DNA of 64,000 nucleotides from Cephalopachus bancanus (lineage: Eukaryota; Chordata; Mammalia; Primates; Tarsiidae). Below, piece after piece: positions 36,971 to 48,419 of this stretch. Both the position numbers and the translations under genes were made by a program. Location of the stretch: positions 1,488,001 through 1,552,000 of the forward strand of contig JAPVLO010000146.1 in the NCBI GenBank assembly GCA_027257055.1, read 5' to 3'. The first letter of the stretch is position 1, and every line of letters starts with the position of its first letter. Below the pieces are notes generated by a model. The model was not told the DNA's origin and searched no databases. It saw nothing but the letters and a program-made list of their open reading frames with translations.

Positions 36971-37533
36971 CTACCTGAAAATTTTTATTATTTGAGAATT
37001 TACCATATACTTAGCTCTTAGTATGTTTGACCATCTATTCTTATCTTTGTACTTTATTTAGCAAACTAGGTTATAAGAGGTTTTAGAACAAATGCTGTGT
37101 CTTGCATTTCATTTTAATTAGCATGGCTTTGGCTCCAGTGCCTTGCACATGGGAGATGAACACATAATTATTTAATCGATTGGGATCTATATATTTCTAA
37201 GACACTTATTGGGAAGTTTTGTTTACTTTATCATCAGTAAATATTTATTGAATACCTAAATGATTTACAAAACATACTAAATTCAGCTTGAACATTACTA
37301 TTTAATTAGCCTTACATTACTAGGAGTTTGCATTTAAATAGTATATTTATTGAATTCATTTGTTCAATAATTTTTTTTAGAGCTGTTGTTAAGTCCCAAG
37401 TGTCAGGTGGTAAGCTGCTGCGGTAATACTGACAAGTGCCATGAGAAGAGAGCAAACAGTAGCAACAGAAGAATTTCTATAATGAATACACAGTAAAATC
37501 CCAAGAAAACAGTATAACTGGCACCCAAAATTC
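36971..37533. other. intronic sequence with a weak L2 tail
   Basis: About 37075-37190 ('aacaaatgctgtgtcttgca', 'ctccagtgccttgcacatgg') looks like a sense L2 3' end. The rest is unassigned. Confidence 0.45.
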
Positions 37534-37760
37534 ATTATGTCAGGTGCAGCGTGGAAGTATTGCTAGGTTCATGAAATGGTCGGGCTGGATCTGTACACCT
37601 AGAAGCCCTGCGGCGGTCCCGTTACACAGATTCCAGTTACAATTTGGCGCCACCTGGCGGCAATTTTTCACTCTAGTGACAATGCCAAAAATGAAAATAA
37701 CTCCAAATGTTGTGGCTGATGGAAGCGTTCATTGTGGCGAGAGAAGTCCAGGTATCTCCT
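37534..37760. other. CpG-richer island, unassigned
   Basis: About nine CpGs lie in 200 bp, in an intron otherwise almost free of CpG outside Alus. I do not recognise a repeat family. It could be a CpG-bearing remnant of an LTR or an intronic regulatory element. An open frame (37544-38005, 153 codons) crosses it but has no recognisable domain. Confidence 0.4.
37646..37661 (-). promoter_or_regulatory. CTCF-like binding motif
   Basis: The minus strand reads GCCGCCAGGTGGCGCC, which fits the CTCF core (CCNSYAGRKGGCRC) at every key position. It lies in the CpG-richer island. Binding is inferred from motif alone. Confidence 0.5.
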
Positions 37761-38004
37761 TGTTAGCTTTCCGAACCCAGGGAAGAGGATTAGGGGACCT
37801 ACCTTTCATCTCCCTGCTTCTCAAAATAGGCTTGAGAGCCTTACCATGCCCACCAGATTCCCCTCTCAGAAGAATTTTAATCCACTCTGTTTTACAGCAG
37901 GTGCCAGGCAGAAGATGGGAGCAAATTGGCAAGCGTGTTATATCTAATTTCACATTATTGTGGAATATATTACTGCAAGATTCTCCTTTATATAAGTTAG
38001 CATA

Positions 38005-38404
38005 AGAGAAAGCAAAGCGAAGTTACCCAAGCTGGTGAGGAGGGAGATGAGGGGAGACTTCACAGAGGAACTCTTGTTCAAGCAGAAGGTAGTGGCTGAC
38101 AGAGTGTCCATGCGCAAGAATGGTATTTGTGAGAGAGAAGAAAAGCAGGTGTCAAGGCACAGAAAGCTGAAAGTGTGTAGGTATTTCAGAGAACCCCACA
38201 TAATGGTGTATTTCTAGAGCGTCTAGTTTGAGAGGGAAGGGAGAAGGTGGTGACCCATGGTAGGCATGGGTCAGATAATTGCTCATTTTGTAGGCCATGC
38301 AGTGGACATCTCATTTTGTGGGCCATTCTGTCCTATTCTGTAGATGAAGAAGTCATTAAAGGAATTTCTCAGAGATTTTTATCCTTAAAAGATAATTATC
38401 ATAG
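38005..38404 (-). repeat. diverged L2 LINE, antisense
   Basis: Plus-strand text such as 'ggtgtcaaggcacagaaagc' and 'ggagatgaggggagacttca' resembles inverted L2. Weak; boundaries uncertain. Confidence 0.4.
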
Positions 38405-38545
38405 TAGTAGGAGAACACAGCTTTCCCATTTGTAAAATAGAGAAAATAGTATAACAGTGCTACTTCATAGAGTTGTGTAGGTTAAAGAGAAAATATGGGC
38501 AGTATTTTGCATAGGGTTCAACAGAGTATTACATAAGTTGTGGCT
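38405..38545 (+). repeat. MIR SINE fragment, sense
   Basis: 'tttcccatttgtaaaataga', 'tacttcatagagttgtgtag', 'gttaaagagaaaatatgg'. Confidence 0.6.
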
Positions 38546-40149
38546 ATTACTCTTCATATTACTATAATTAATGAGTAGAGTAGACAGGGCTAGAGGCAGA
38601 GACAGTTATAAAGAAACTAAATCACCCCAAACCTGCTGCTTCATTGAATAGAAAGAGTAAAGACAGGAGAACGGGTATCTTAAATGTCTTGAATTCTGGC
38701 TTGGACAGTTGGATGATGATGTTCTTCATCAGGAAGTCAAAGAGTACGTAGATATTAATGCACACAAATGTTAGTTCATAACTGTTTTAAGTAAATATTC
38801 GTATTTGATGATACATAGACAATTTGGAATAATCAATCATTTCAAGAATTAGCATGTTTATGAAAAGGCGATTGAGTTGGGTTTCTTTATCTTGAGAAAA
38901 GATGGTAAGTGGTTGGGAGGAATCAGAGTTTTTGCTGTAGAACGTGCATGATACACTAAGCTAAAATCAGAAAAATGAGAAACAATATTGTAAGTTAGTG
39001 GAGGAGAGAAAAAAAGAATCTTTTAGAAAAGGACAGTATTGTTTGAATGACGGGAAAAGCAAGAGAGAAAAACTCATGCACAGTGGACAGGTGGTTGGCA
39101 ACTAACTTTGAGTCAGGAACTACAGATGGGAGTTTATTGGGGAGTGTTTCTGACAGATTCCTTTATGTAAACTGGGTTGACTTAAAACCAAAGAGAGTAA
39201 TTTGTATAGGGTAATGCACACACTATGGAATTTTGAAGAAAAGTAAATAATGGGATCCAATTGATGTTTTTATTTTACCATTGTGATTATAAAAGTAGAA
39301 TGCATAAAAAAAGAAGAGAGGATGAAGGTCAAAATCCCAGTTCTTAAATGCAACAAATAATTTTCTAAATTCATAATTACATGTATTTTCTGTTTCAGTG
39401 GTAATCAAGTGCATATATACATTCCAAAAATTAGGCAAGTTATTCATTTTCCTTTTCTATGTTGCATGTTAATGTAATTAGAATATAATTACAATATAAA
39501 TGCATTTTAGTGTATTTATTATTTTCTTGACCTTCATTTTAAAAAATCCTGCCTTGCAAACTTCCTTTTTGGGTCATTTTAGAATTTGTCTTTTATAATA
39601 GAATGAGGTTACATTCCGTAATATCTATTCCTTTTAATTTACAGTTGAAGAATGAAGGCCTGAGATATCATAAATCTTAAGGCATATGCTATCTAGTGCT
39701 AAAGTTGGAACTCTAGTTTCACATGCCTAGGTCTTTATTAACTAATTTTGCTAATAATTTAAAAGCTTAGAATTACCCTCTAATGGGCTGAATACTTGAT
39801 TATCTTCCCTGACTTTTCTTTGACCTGGTATTATAGGAGAAAATGAAAGCAAAAATGTTGACCTGTAGGCAGATAGAAAATAAACATCTGATGGCAGAGG
39901 TTATAAAATTCCTGACTAAAGCAGATAAGAGAGTGGCTAAGTGTGGCAATGTAACATAATGCCCGTGTGGTGAGGTAGGGTGGACAGTATGAATAGGGGT
40001 CTGAAAGAACTGAGCAAAACAAAAAGAATGCCCTGAACGTTGTTTACTGAATGGCAAATGAAGTCTTGACTGTCTTTTCACATGGGACTTAGTTGTACCG
40101 TATGAGTCTCAGCCATCGAGCCTCAAAATGTGCTTGCTAGATCTGTGAT
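38546..40149. other. unassigned intronic sequence
   Basis: Nothing recognised with confidence; 39640-39740 may be an old MIR. Confidence 0.4.
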
Positions 40150-40285
40150 TCCCAGATTCACCTGGGAATTTGTTAGAAATGCAGATTGTCAGGTAGCACC
40201 CCAGACCTACAGAACCAGAAATTCTGTGTCTTATCAAGCCCTCCAGGTGATTCTGATGCCAACTTAAGTTTGACAACCCCTGCTC
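40150..40285 (+). repeat. MER5-like hAT element
   Basis: 'cccagattcacctgggaatt', 'gttagaaatgcagattgtca', 'ccctccaggtgattctgatg' and 'tttgacaacccctg' follow MER5 in order. Confidence 0.75.
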
Positions 40286-40304
40286 TAAGCTAAGGGGTAT
40301 TTTA

Positions 40305-40514
40305 TCTTCTCCTCATACTGCTGGTAAAGTTAACAGCTAAAAGCATGAGTTTTGGTGCCAGTCTGCTGGGTTCAAATACTAGCAATGAGACTTTGGGCAA
40401 ACATATAACCTTTCTGCCTTCACATTCCTCGTGGATGTTTATATAATAGTTCCTACTTCACAGGGTTATTCTGAGGTGTATTTCAAGTCAGGTAAATGTA
40501 TGTGCAGGTCCTGA
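40305..40514 (+). repeat. MIR SINE segment, source copy of a local duplication
   Basis: Sense MIR ('gagttttggtgccagtctgc', 'gggttcaaatactagcaatg', 'ttcacagggttattctgagg'). The same 210 bases recur at 41670-41879 with four substitutions and no indels. This copy abuts an L2 relic, which fits an original location. Confidence 0.9.
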
Positions 40515-40524
40515 GTTGGAAAAG

Positions 40525-41316
40525 AGCGTGACATTTTTGAGATATTCAAAAGAGGCCACTGTGGCTGAAGAGTACTTTACAACACCACGAGGCTTGAGAT
40601 TGAAGTGAAAGACAAAGGGAGTGACCAGGTCTGCAGTGTCTTGTGAGGTCTTAGAGAAGAGCATGGGGTCCTGAGCTCCTGTGGAGGAACTGATTTTCCT
40701 AAGGAGACGGAACTTTTTTTGTTATTATAGGCTGAAGAGAGAGAGGATGAGTTGCCAAAAATTAAGTTTATAGACTGGCAGTTGGAAGATAAGGAAATTT
40801 CTGACAGCTTTTTATGGATTTTAGATTTTTCCCATGTACAATGACAAGACATTGAAGAATTTTAGCAGCAGAGTGACATAACCTGATTTGTATTTTAGAA
40901 AAATCACAGTGGCTACTATGTGGACAATGGGTTGTAGTTGGAATATTAGCATTCAGAATGCTATTGCAGTTGACATGAGTGACGTGGACTTGGATGATGA
41001 AAACCTGGAAGAATATAAAATATATTTTAGAGGTAGAATATGTTGGATTCAGTGGTAGATCCGGTGTAGGGATGAAGGGAGAAATCAAGGATGCTTCCTG
41101 GATTTTTACCTCCAACAACTAAATAAATAGTTATGCTTTTTACTAAAATAAGGAACACTGAAGGAGGAATATGTTTGAGAGAAAAGATTAAGTTCAGTTT
41201 GGGACACATTAAGTTTGTGATATCCTGTGTGATATCTGAGTGCTAATTACAAGTAGGCACATGGTAGACAGTTTGGATTTCAGAAAAGCTCAGTCTGCTA
41301 GCTTAAATATAAAAAT
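40525..41316 (-). repeat. L2 LINE ORF2 relic, antisense, first part
   Basis: Plus-strand text matches inverted L2: 'gaggccactgtggctgaaga', 'agagtgacataacctgattt', 'aaatcacagtggctactatg', 'tggattcagtggtagatccg', and 'ggacacattaagtttgtgat'. The element resumes at about 43165 beyond two DNA transposons. Confidence 0.75.
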
Positions 41317-41326
41317 TATACATATA

Positions 41327-41537
41327 CCAGGGATGCCAAAAAGTATACACATTTTAAGAGATGCTATCTGTGTGTTACTTTTTCAACCATTTTTCAGAAG
41401 CGTCTGGACGCTGATGATAACCTCTTTGAGCACATCTTGTAATTGCAGAAGTCAAACGTGACTTGTATTCATCTTACAATTTTAATGCAATTTTTTCCTT
41501 TCTTAAAATGTGTATACATTTTTTGGCACCCTCTGTG
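41327..41537 (+). mobile_element. mariner-derived MITE, internally deleted
   Basis: Inverted ends GGATGCCAAAAAGTATACAC... and, on the reverse strand, GGGTGCCAAAAAATGTATAC... share about 26 of 30 bases, including TATACACATTTTAAG. TA is present at both borders (41325-41326, 41538-41539). The interior (about 41395-41445) reads RRLDADDNLFEHIL and then a stop, like the C-terminus of a mariner transposase, so it is a deletion derivative keeping the gene's 3' end. Confidence 0.85.
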
Positions 41538-41603
41538 TATACACACATATATATTTAGAAATTATATATTTACATATAATCATAATATACATATGTATAA
41601 TTT

Positions 41604-41637
41604 TGATGTAATAATATTAAGGATTATTATTACATCA
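41604..41637. repeat. 12-bp perfect inverted repeat
   Basis: TGATGTAATAAT (41604-41615) and ATTATTACATCA (41626-41637) with a 10-nt loop. It lies between the MITE and the mariner relic; no role is known. Confidence 0.7.
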
Positions 41638-41644
41638 GTTAATA

Positions 41645-43122
41645 CCATATGCAAAGAGACTTCAAAAAGTCTTCTCCTCATACTGCTGGTAGAGTTAACA
41701 GCTAAAAGCATGAGTTTTGGTGCCAGGCTGCTGGGTTCAAATACTAGCAATGAGACTTTGGGCAAACATATAACCTTTCTGCCTTCACATTTCTCGTGGA
41801 TGTTTATATAGTAGTTCCTACTTCACAGGGTTATTCTGAGGTGTATTTCAAGTCAGGTAAATGTATGTGCAGGTCCTGATTAGGAAAGTCTAATTAAAAG
41901 GTAAAATTTTAAAACAAACTTTATTTCTCACCATAAGCTCCATCAAGTTCAAGACACTTTTGTAAACGATGATACCAGCTATTTTGTCCATCCATCTCTA
42001 AAGAACTGAGCTTCCTGAGAATTAAACCCTGTCAATGTAGTCTTTTTTATATTATTAACTAAAGAAAAATGGGTGTCCTTTAAAGTTTTTGTTCAGATTA
42101 GGAAACCCAAAGAAGTCAGAAGGAGCCAAATCAGGATTGCAAGGTTGATGCCTAATGATTTTCCATGGAAACTCTTACAAAAGTGGCCTTGTTTGATGAG
42201 AGGAATGAGCAGGAATGCTGTCATGGTGGAAAAGGATCCTCTAGTGAAGCTTTCCTGGGTGTTCTTCTGCTAAAGTTTTGGATGACTTTCTCAAGATGCT
42301 TATGTAATAAGCAGATGAAGTTATTTGGCCCTCCAAAAAGTCAACAAGCAAAATGCTTTGAGCATCTCAAAAAGCTGTTTCCATGACCTTTGCTCTTGAC
42401 CAGTCCACTTTTGCCACTTCCACCTCTTGGTAGCCATTGCTATGACTGTTTTTTGTCTTCAGGATTGTACTGGTAAGATCATGTTTCATCTTCTGTTATA
42501 CTTCTTTTAAAAATGCTTAAGGATTTTGACCCCTCTTGATTAAAATTTCCATTGAAAGCTCTGCTTTTATCTGCAGCCGATCTGAGTTTTGGCACCCATC
42601 AAGTGGAAAGTTTGCTAAATTTGAACTTCTTGGTCAGAATTGTGTAAGCTGAGCCGATTGAAATGTATTTGGTGTTGGCTTTTGTTTGTGCTGTTAATCA
42701 TCAGTCCTCTTCAATTAGGGCATGAACAAGATGCAGTTTTTCTATGCAAATTGATGTGGACGATCTTCTTTGCAGGCTCATCTTCAACATCGCCTTGTCT
42801 CTTCTTAAAATGAGTTATCCATTTGTAAACTGCTGATTTGGGGGGGCATTTTCCCCATAAGCTTTTATAAAATACCTGTGATTTCACCATTGTTCCATCA
42901 TAAATTTTTCCCTACATCAATTTTTAGCAGAATTCATGTTGTTCCGATAGGAGCTCTTTTCAAACTGATGCCTTATTCTTCTTAATGCCTCCAATTAGAT
43001 CCTGTTCAGACATGTTATAACACATTTCTATGAGTTTATTTTGGCACAAAATTTTTTTTAAATCATCCTTTTTTTCATAATATGTGTTTTGAAATGTATG
43101 AACTTTTTGACAACCCCTTGTG
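41645..43122 (-). pseudogene. second mariner transposase relic, antisense
   Basis: The minus strand starts with a terminal repeat (GGGGTTGTCAAAAAGTTCAT, 43099-43118). The coding text begins MSEQDLIGGIKKNK near 43012 and runs through KSAVYKWITHFKKRQGDVED, HHDSIPAHSSHQTRP and NPDLAPSDF, the last two holding acidic catalytic positions of the mariner DDE/D triad. It then reaches an AATAAAG-containing 3' end near 41930. Many frameshifts and stops. The far terminal repeat (about 41650-41671) appears cut from the body by the inserted MIR copy. Confidence 0.85.
41673..41884 (+). repeat. inserted recent copy of the MIR at 40305
   Basis: The 210 bases match 40305-40514 at 206 positions with no indels. 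The insert is bracketed by AAAGTCT at 41666-41672 and 41885-41891, a 7-bp direct repeat, and interrupts what looks like the terminal repeat of the antisense mariner. Confidence 0.85.
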
Positions 43123-43164
43123 TATAGTATATGGGAATTTCTTCGGATAGGTTTCATTTTCTCC

Positions 43165-43520
43165 ATGAAATATAAGAAAAAGTTATCAGCTGAGGGGAAA
43201 GAAAATAGCTTTAAATAGCATGACGAAGTTGTGCAGTGGTGACTGTGGTGAGTGGGGAGAGCATTTGTGGAGAAATTCTTGAGGCTGATGAGTTACAGTG
43301 GAACAATTGTGCCCTACTGAATTTTTTTCAACAATGCTCAAATGTTGAGATGTACACAAAGAAGTATGTGATAGACTTCTTCAGGCAGTTCAGCCAGTTG
43401 GATATCATTTGAAGAGGGATGCTGAAGCAGTTGACGGTATTCCATAAGAGTGGTTGAAATAATGGGCTGTGGAGTATAAACTGGTTAAGTATGCATGAAA
43501 ATGAGGGGGCTAATAATTGG
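43165..43520 (-). repeat. L2 LINE relic, antisense, second part
   Basis: Continues the L2 text: 'aagttatcagctgagggga', 'agctttaaatagcatgacga'. This matches the L2 sequence expected after the break at 41316. Confidence 0.6.
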
Positions 43521-43639
43521 GGGGGGAAGTAGAGGGTACAAAATTCTCATAATATTAAAGAATAAAGATACCTGGTTAAATGAGCTAGAAGGAAAGGGGA
43601 TACAGAACCTGATGGCAACCTTCTGTATAATGTTGAGTA

Positions 43640-43750
43640 GTCATTATCCCTATTGTATGTAATATGGCAACTGAGGCACAAAAACTACTTAAATCACTCA
43701 GTTGTAACATGAGTAGGGCAGCTGTGTCTTGAATGTGAATCTCCTAATTA
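43640..43750 (-). repeat. MIR SINE fragment, antisense
   Basis: 'cattatccctattgtatgta', 'ggcaactgaggcacaaaaac', 'aaatcactcagttgtaac', then 'cttgaatgtgaatctcc'. Confidence 0.65.
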
Positions 43751-44370
43751 AATTCAGTTGGCTTCCCAGTAGATAATTGCTCTTCTTACTTATGCAAATC
43801 ATAAATATTATATGATCAACACTTTTGTCATAAATGTGTTATTGTACAATGGGAACTCCTTTTTGATGAACTGTTCATTGCCTATCTTATGTCTCTAATC
43901 TCATTGAGCATTTTTATCTAATCTTAATCAACATTTAACTAAAAGCAATAATATAGTACTTAAATTGTCATTCTTTCCAGGCAAAAGGAAGTATATGGGA
44001 AGGTCTAAGTTTTGGAGTTTTAAAGTATTTTCTGGGGCATGATGTAAGGAATAACTGCAATTTCCAACTTTATCACTTTACCAAGAAAACTGAAGAGTAA
44101 ATTTATTTGCATGGATTGTGTTTAGCATTTCACCAAGTGCCAAAAGTGTACCTTTTTATTCAGTGCCAACTGTAGGATTTGACATTTTATAGATAAATGT
44201 CTACTAATTTGAATTTACTTGTATATACATTAATTATTATCAATCATCTGTGTACTAAGATCATTTCATAAATGTTTTTTGTTGAATGACATCTTTTCAA
44301 GTTGAAATTATCAAAGATATGGGGATTATATATCTGTATGAACTCTGAGGTACTTTTGTATGTTTGTTTG
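43751..44370. other. unassigned intronic sequence
   Basis: AT-rich, nothing recognised. Confidence 0.5.
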
Positions 44371-44645
44371 TTTTTTGAGTTGGAGTCTCACTCCATCGCC
44401 CAGGCTGGAGTGCAGTGGCATGCTCATGGCCACCTCAGCATCGACCCACTGAGCTTCAGCAATCCTTCAGCCTCAGCCTTCCAAGCAGCCGGAACTATAG
44501 GCGCGTGCTACCACACATGGCTAATTTTTTATTTATTGTAGAGACAAGGTCTTGCCAAGTTGCCTGGACTGGTCTTGAACCCTCAGGCTCAGGCAATTCA
44601 CTCACCTCAGCCTCTCAAAGTGCTGGGATTACAGGTTGAACCAAG
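44371..44645 (-). mobile_element. strepsirrhine Alu, antisense
   Basis: TTTTTTGAGTTGGAGTCTCA at the left, and TGCTGGGATTACAGGTTGAA at the right, where the last bases of the Alu 5' end are degraded. Undeleted left arm (GCCAAGTTGCC). Confidence 0.9.
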
Positions 44646-45590
44646 CATTACTTTAAAAGCAAAAATTTAGCAATGAACAAAAGAGGGAAAGTCCTTGCCC
44701 TATAATAAATAGATGTTATATAATAAATAGCAGAAAGATACATAATAATAAATAGATGATGTGCTTAGAGTAGGGGCATAGTTTTATGCTTGACATCCTC
44801 ACTGAATATATTGCCTTGTTTATTTGTTCATTTGTCTGTTTAATGAGGTCACAGATGCTATACTCAATGCCTCACATTTATGTTAGAAATTCCAAATATT
44901 AGAGAAAGCATATTTTAGCTCTGAAAAAATCTAACAATGCTTCTTTTTTTCTTTACTATGTAGTGTTATCATGTTATTCTTTTTACCTTTCAGATTTTCA
45001 GTGGTAATAAGAAATATCTAAAAACTGTGCACTAGACTAAAAAATGGTTTACCTAGCTTCCCTGGGTCGGCCCCAATCCCTGTGGACTTTCTAACTTTCA
45101 AAGACTAGCATTATGCAAGTTGAGACATCATTCCAGAGCAGAGATTCACAGTCTCTGCAGGACTGACTAACTGGGAATCTGAGAAGAAAAAAATAAGTTT
45201 TTAATTTCTAACCAGCTAAAGGCCTTTCTTGAATGGCACCAAAATGGAGTTAATACATATGACCAAAGACATATTCTCAAATTATTACTGTCATAATCAT
45301 TGAAAAAAGCTTTTTTAAAAATGGTAATTGCTGAGTGACATATAAAACAAACTTATGCTTGGGAAATAATGACTGGAACATTGTCCAGAAGCAGAAATGC
45401 AAATTAAGCAAATATTTTAACTTAAATCAGATATTTGCATGTTTTTAAATAAAAGAGAATAACTTTTTTCTGAGTGAATAAAATGATAATCTTGGGAGTT
45501 TTAATATATTTACTGGACTTAGTCAAGAAGAAATTACCATCATTCATCCAATGAGGCAAGGAAAGTAATATTTTATCAAAGAACAAGGTA
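44646..45590. other. unassigned intronic sequence
   Basis: Includes short repeated TAATAAATAGA text at 44703-44758. Otherwise nothing recognised. Confidence 0.5.
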
Positions 45591-45596
45591 TTGACT

Positions 45597-45896
45597 TTTT
45601 TTTTTTTTTGAGTTGGAGTCTCAGTCTCATTCTGTTGCACAGGCTAGAGTGCCGTGGCATGTTCATGACCACCACAACCTCAACTTGCTGGCCTCAGGCG
45701 ATCCTTCCGCCTTAGCCTTCCAAGTAGCCAGCACTACAGGTGCAAGCCACCACACCTGGCTTATTTTTTTATGTATTGTAGAGATGAGGGCTCACCAAGT
45801 TGCCCAGGCTGGTCTCCAACCCCTAAGCTCAGGCAATCCTCTCGCCTCAGCCTCCCAAAGTGCTGGGGTTACAGGCTTGAGCCACTGCACCCGGCC
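45597..45896 (-). mobile_element. strepsirrhine Alu, antisense, full length
   Basis: Poly(T), then GAGTTGGAGTCTCAGTCTCA (with a small local duplication), to GAGCCACTGCACCCGGCC. Undeleted group. The target duplication is not clear. Confidence 0.92.
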
Positions 45897-48083
45897 AGTG
45901 TTACCTATTTTTAGAAACTATTTTGTTTTCCATGAGTTGCCTGAATTCAATCATAAATATACGAGTATAAACCCACATACCATGCTATGCCTCACCAAAT
46001 AATTTACACATTCAAATTCCATGAGCCTTTTGCTTCATATGCCCTCTAATGTATTATTTTGGTTTTCTAAATTTATGAACTAAGGCAATAAATGATTGTC
46101 CTTAATAAGAGATGTAGTCATTTTATACACATGCACACAGACACACTTATTCTTTAGCCATAATTTTTAATGCACTAAAATTGAATTAAGAAGTATAAAA
46201 AAATTCTCACTTGGAATTTTGTAGTTTAGATTTTTTAAAACATATGCAATTGTTGGCCTTTTAGTGTGTACCTTCTCTTATTATTTTTTTTTTCCTGAGC
46301 CCAGAGCCCTCATTTGCTCCCCAGCAAGCAAGGGACCTGGTGACAGCACTGTCCCAGAAAGGACAATGTAATCATCTCCTTTGCTAACGTTTTCAAATTC
46401 TAGAGCTTAATCTCTTGAACCCTACTTTCTGTTAAAGAGGATACATGGTGAAAATGGCTATCTTTTCTGATAAGAAAACCTTTACTAGAACAATAACGTA
46501 AAGCTAAAAAGAATAATGTGGCATATGTGATACAATGCCACAAATATCAGGAAACTGAGCGAGTTATTTCTGGTGCCCTACAAATCATTTTAACCAACTG
46601 TAACAGATGCTAAAGAAACATAGAAAAGCAAGAAACCACTTCTGTTTGCTTAGTTATCATCAGGCACATATAAGGAAAACACAAGTCAACTTTCATAAAC
46701 TTTCATAAAGTTTGTTCCAAATATAAAGAAATAATATATGGCCTTGAAAAAAACCATTTATTTTTGTCTTGGAAAAAATCCCAGAATGAGTAATTGGTTT
46801 TTCTTAACCCAATGGGACACCAGAAATTCTAGTAGAAATTCTTCTATGTGAGTTTAAAAGATTGATTTTAAATAGATATGGGAGTTGTATAGATAATAAA
46901 CAATCAGATGCCATCCAAGATATGTAACTTGGAAGCATGTTCCTGATCTCTGAAATTATGCAGTGTGAGTACACAGAGATTTTTTTCAAATTTGGATTTG
47001 ATTATAATCAAGTTTTCAAGAAAAATCACAATATATACTGTTTTTCAAAATATGAGACTATTATTTTGTACTATATACTATATATTCTGAGATATTAACA
47101 TCCTTACTATATAGTCATGTATACATGTATATACTTGCTGAAACACAACTTTTAGTCATTTTTATGGATAAAAGTTTCAGCCTAAGATATTTTCATATGG
47201 TTTAGCTTTCACTAATTTTTTGGAGGTATAATGTGAATTTTTACTTAGTGTAATCATTTCAGTAGCGCAGAATAAATCTTCATCTTTTGTTAATCTAAAA
47301 ACTTGGTACATTGATTATAGAATTGCAAGATTAGTAAAAATAAATCAAACCTCTGTTTATTTTTTTATTTTCACAAAATCTTAACCAGTTGTGGTTCTCT
47401 GATAGTAAGAATGGTGAAAAATGTAAAGTAATTCTTGAAGTTATAGGCCAGTGAGTCTACCTTCTGATAATTTGTAACAAATCTTTTTAAATTATTGGAA
47501 ATGCTGTGTATTCTTGTAGTAAAGTCAGGAAAAAAGATGAAATGAAAATGAATTGGAGAGAAATCTATTATTGGCTAAAATATTTACATACTGAAATAAT
47601 CAGGTTTTGCTGAAAAGTACAGATTACACAATAGAAAAATATAAGATTATACATTTATGATATCTCTTGGTTTGAATTATAGAGTTTATACTCCAGACAC
47701 TTGTGACAAGAAATTGCTGTTGCTTACCTATCATATAATTAGAAAAATGGTAGGAACAATAGGCAAAGCTGGGTTAAGAAGGGAGAAAAACTACAAAAGC
47801 TTGAGAATGTATTTTTTAAAGCTAGATTAACAGAGGAATTATAGTCATAAAAAGAAACATTGTTGACATGTCTTAACAACGGTCTCCAACCTCCTCTTTA
47901 GCTAGGTTAGGCAAAGAGGCCCAGTGGGTAAAAGTAACCTTTTTGAGTTAGCCATTAGTGATGTATTGTTGAATCTAGAAGTTGTGATGATGAGACACCT
48001 TTATTAAACAAATATACAGGTGAGTTCCTTCTATTCCCTGTTAATAAAATTCCTCACAGCAGAAAAGTTTAATGTTCTAAGTC
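45897..48083. other. unassigned intronic sequence
   Basis: AT-rich apart from a short GC-richer block at 46295-46370 considered below as a possible exon. No repeat recognised. Confidence 0.5.
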
Positions 48084-48419
48084 TAGAGTCAGCAAGCCAT
48101 GGCTCATGGGCCAAATCTGGCCCCTGTATTTATATGGCTTATGAACTGAGAATGGTTTATAAGTTTTTAAATGGTTGAAACCAATCAGAATAAGAATGCT
48201 ATCTCACAGCATGTGAAAGTTACATGAAATCGAAATTTCAGTGTACCTAATGTTTTATTGCTACCCAGCAACTCTAATTTGTTTACATATTGCCTGTGGC
48301 TGCTTATGCACTACCACAGCGCAGTTGAGTAGTTGCAGCAAAGACCAAATGAACACAAAACCCAAAATATTTACTGTCTGGTTTTTGGGGGGTTTTTTTG
48401 GAAAAAGTTGCCAACCCTT
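48084..48419. mobile_element. non-autonomous hAT transposon
   Basis: Opens TAGAGTCAGCAAGCCATGGC and closes GAAAAAGTTGCCAACCC, related as inverted hAT-type ends. Interior text 'tgggccaaatctggccc', 'agaatggtttataagttttt', 'ctgtggctgcttatgcacta', and 'cagttgagtagttgcagc' matches a familiar mammalian hAT repeat. Confidence 0.8.

Noticed and set aside
37544..38005. 153-codon plus-strand open frame
   Set aside because: No recognisable domain, no promoter or splice context matching RIMS1, and the second half is ordinary intron. Kept only as part of the CpG-island observation.
45613..46002. 129-codon plus-strand open frame
   Set aside because: Translation of an antisense Alu.
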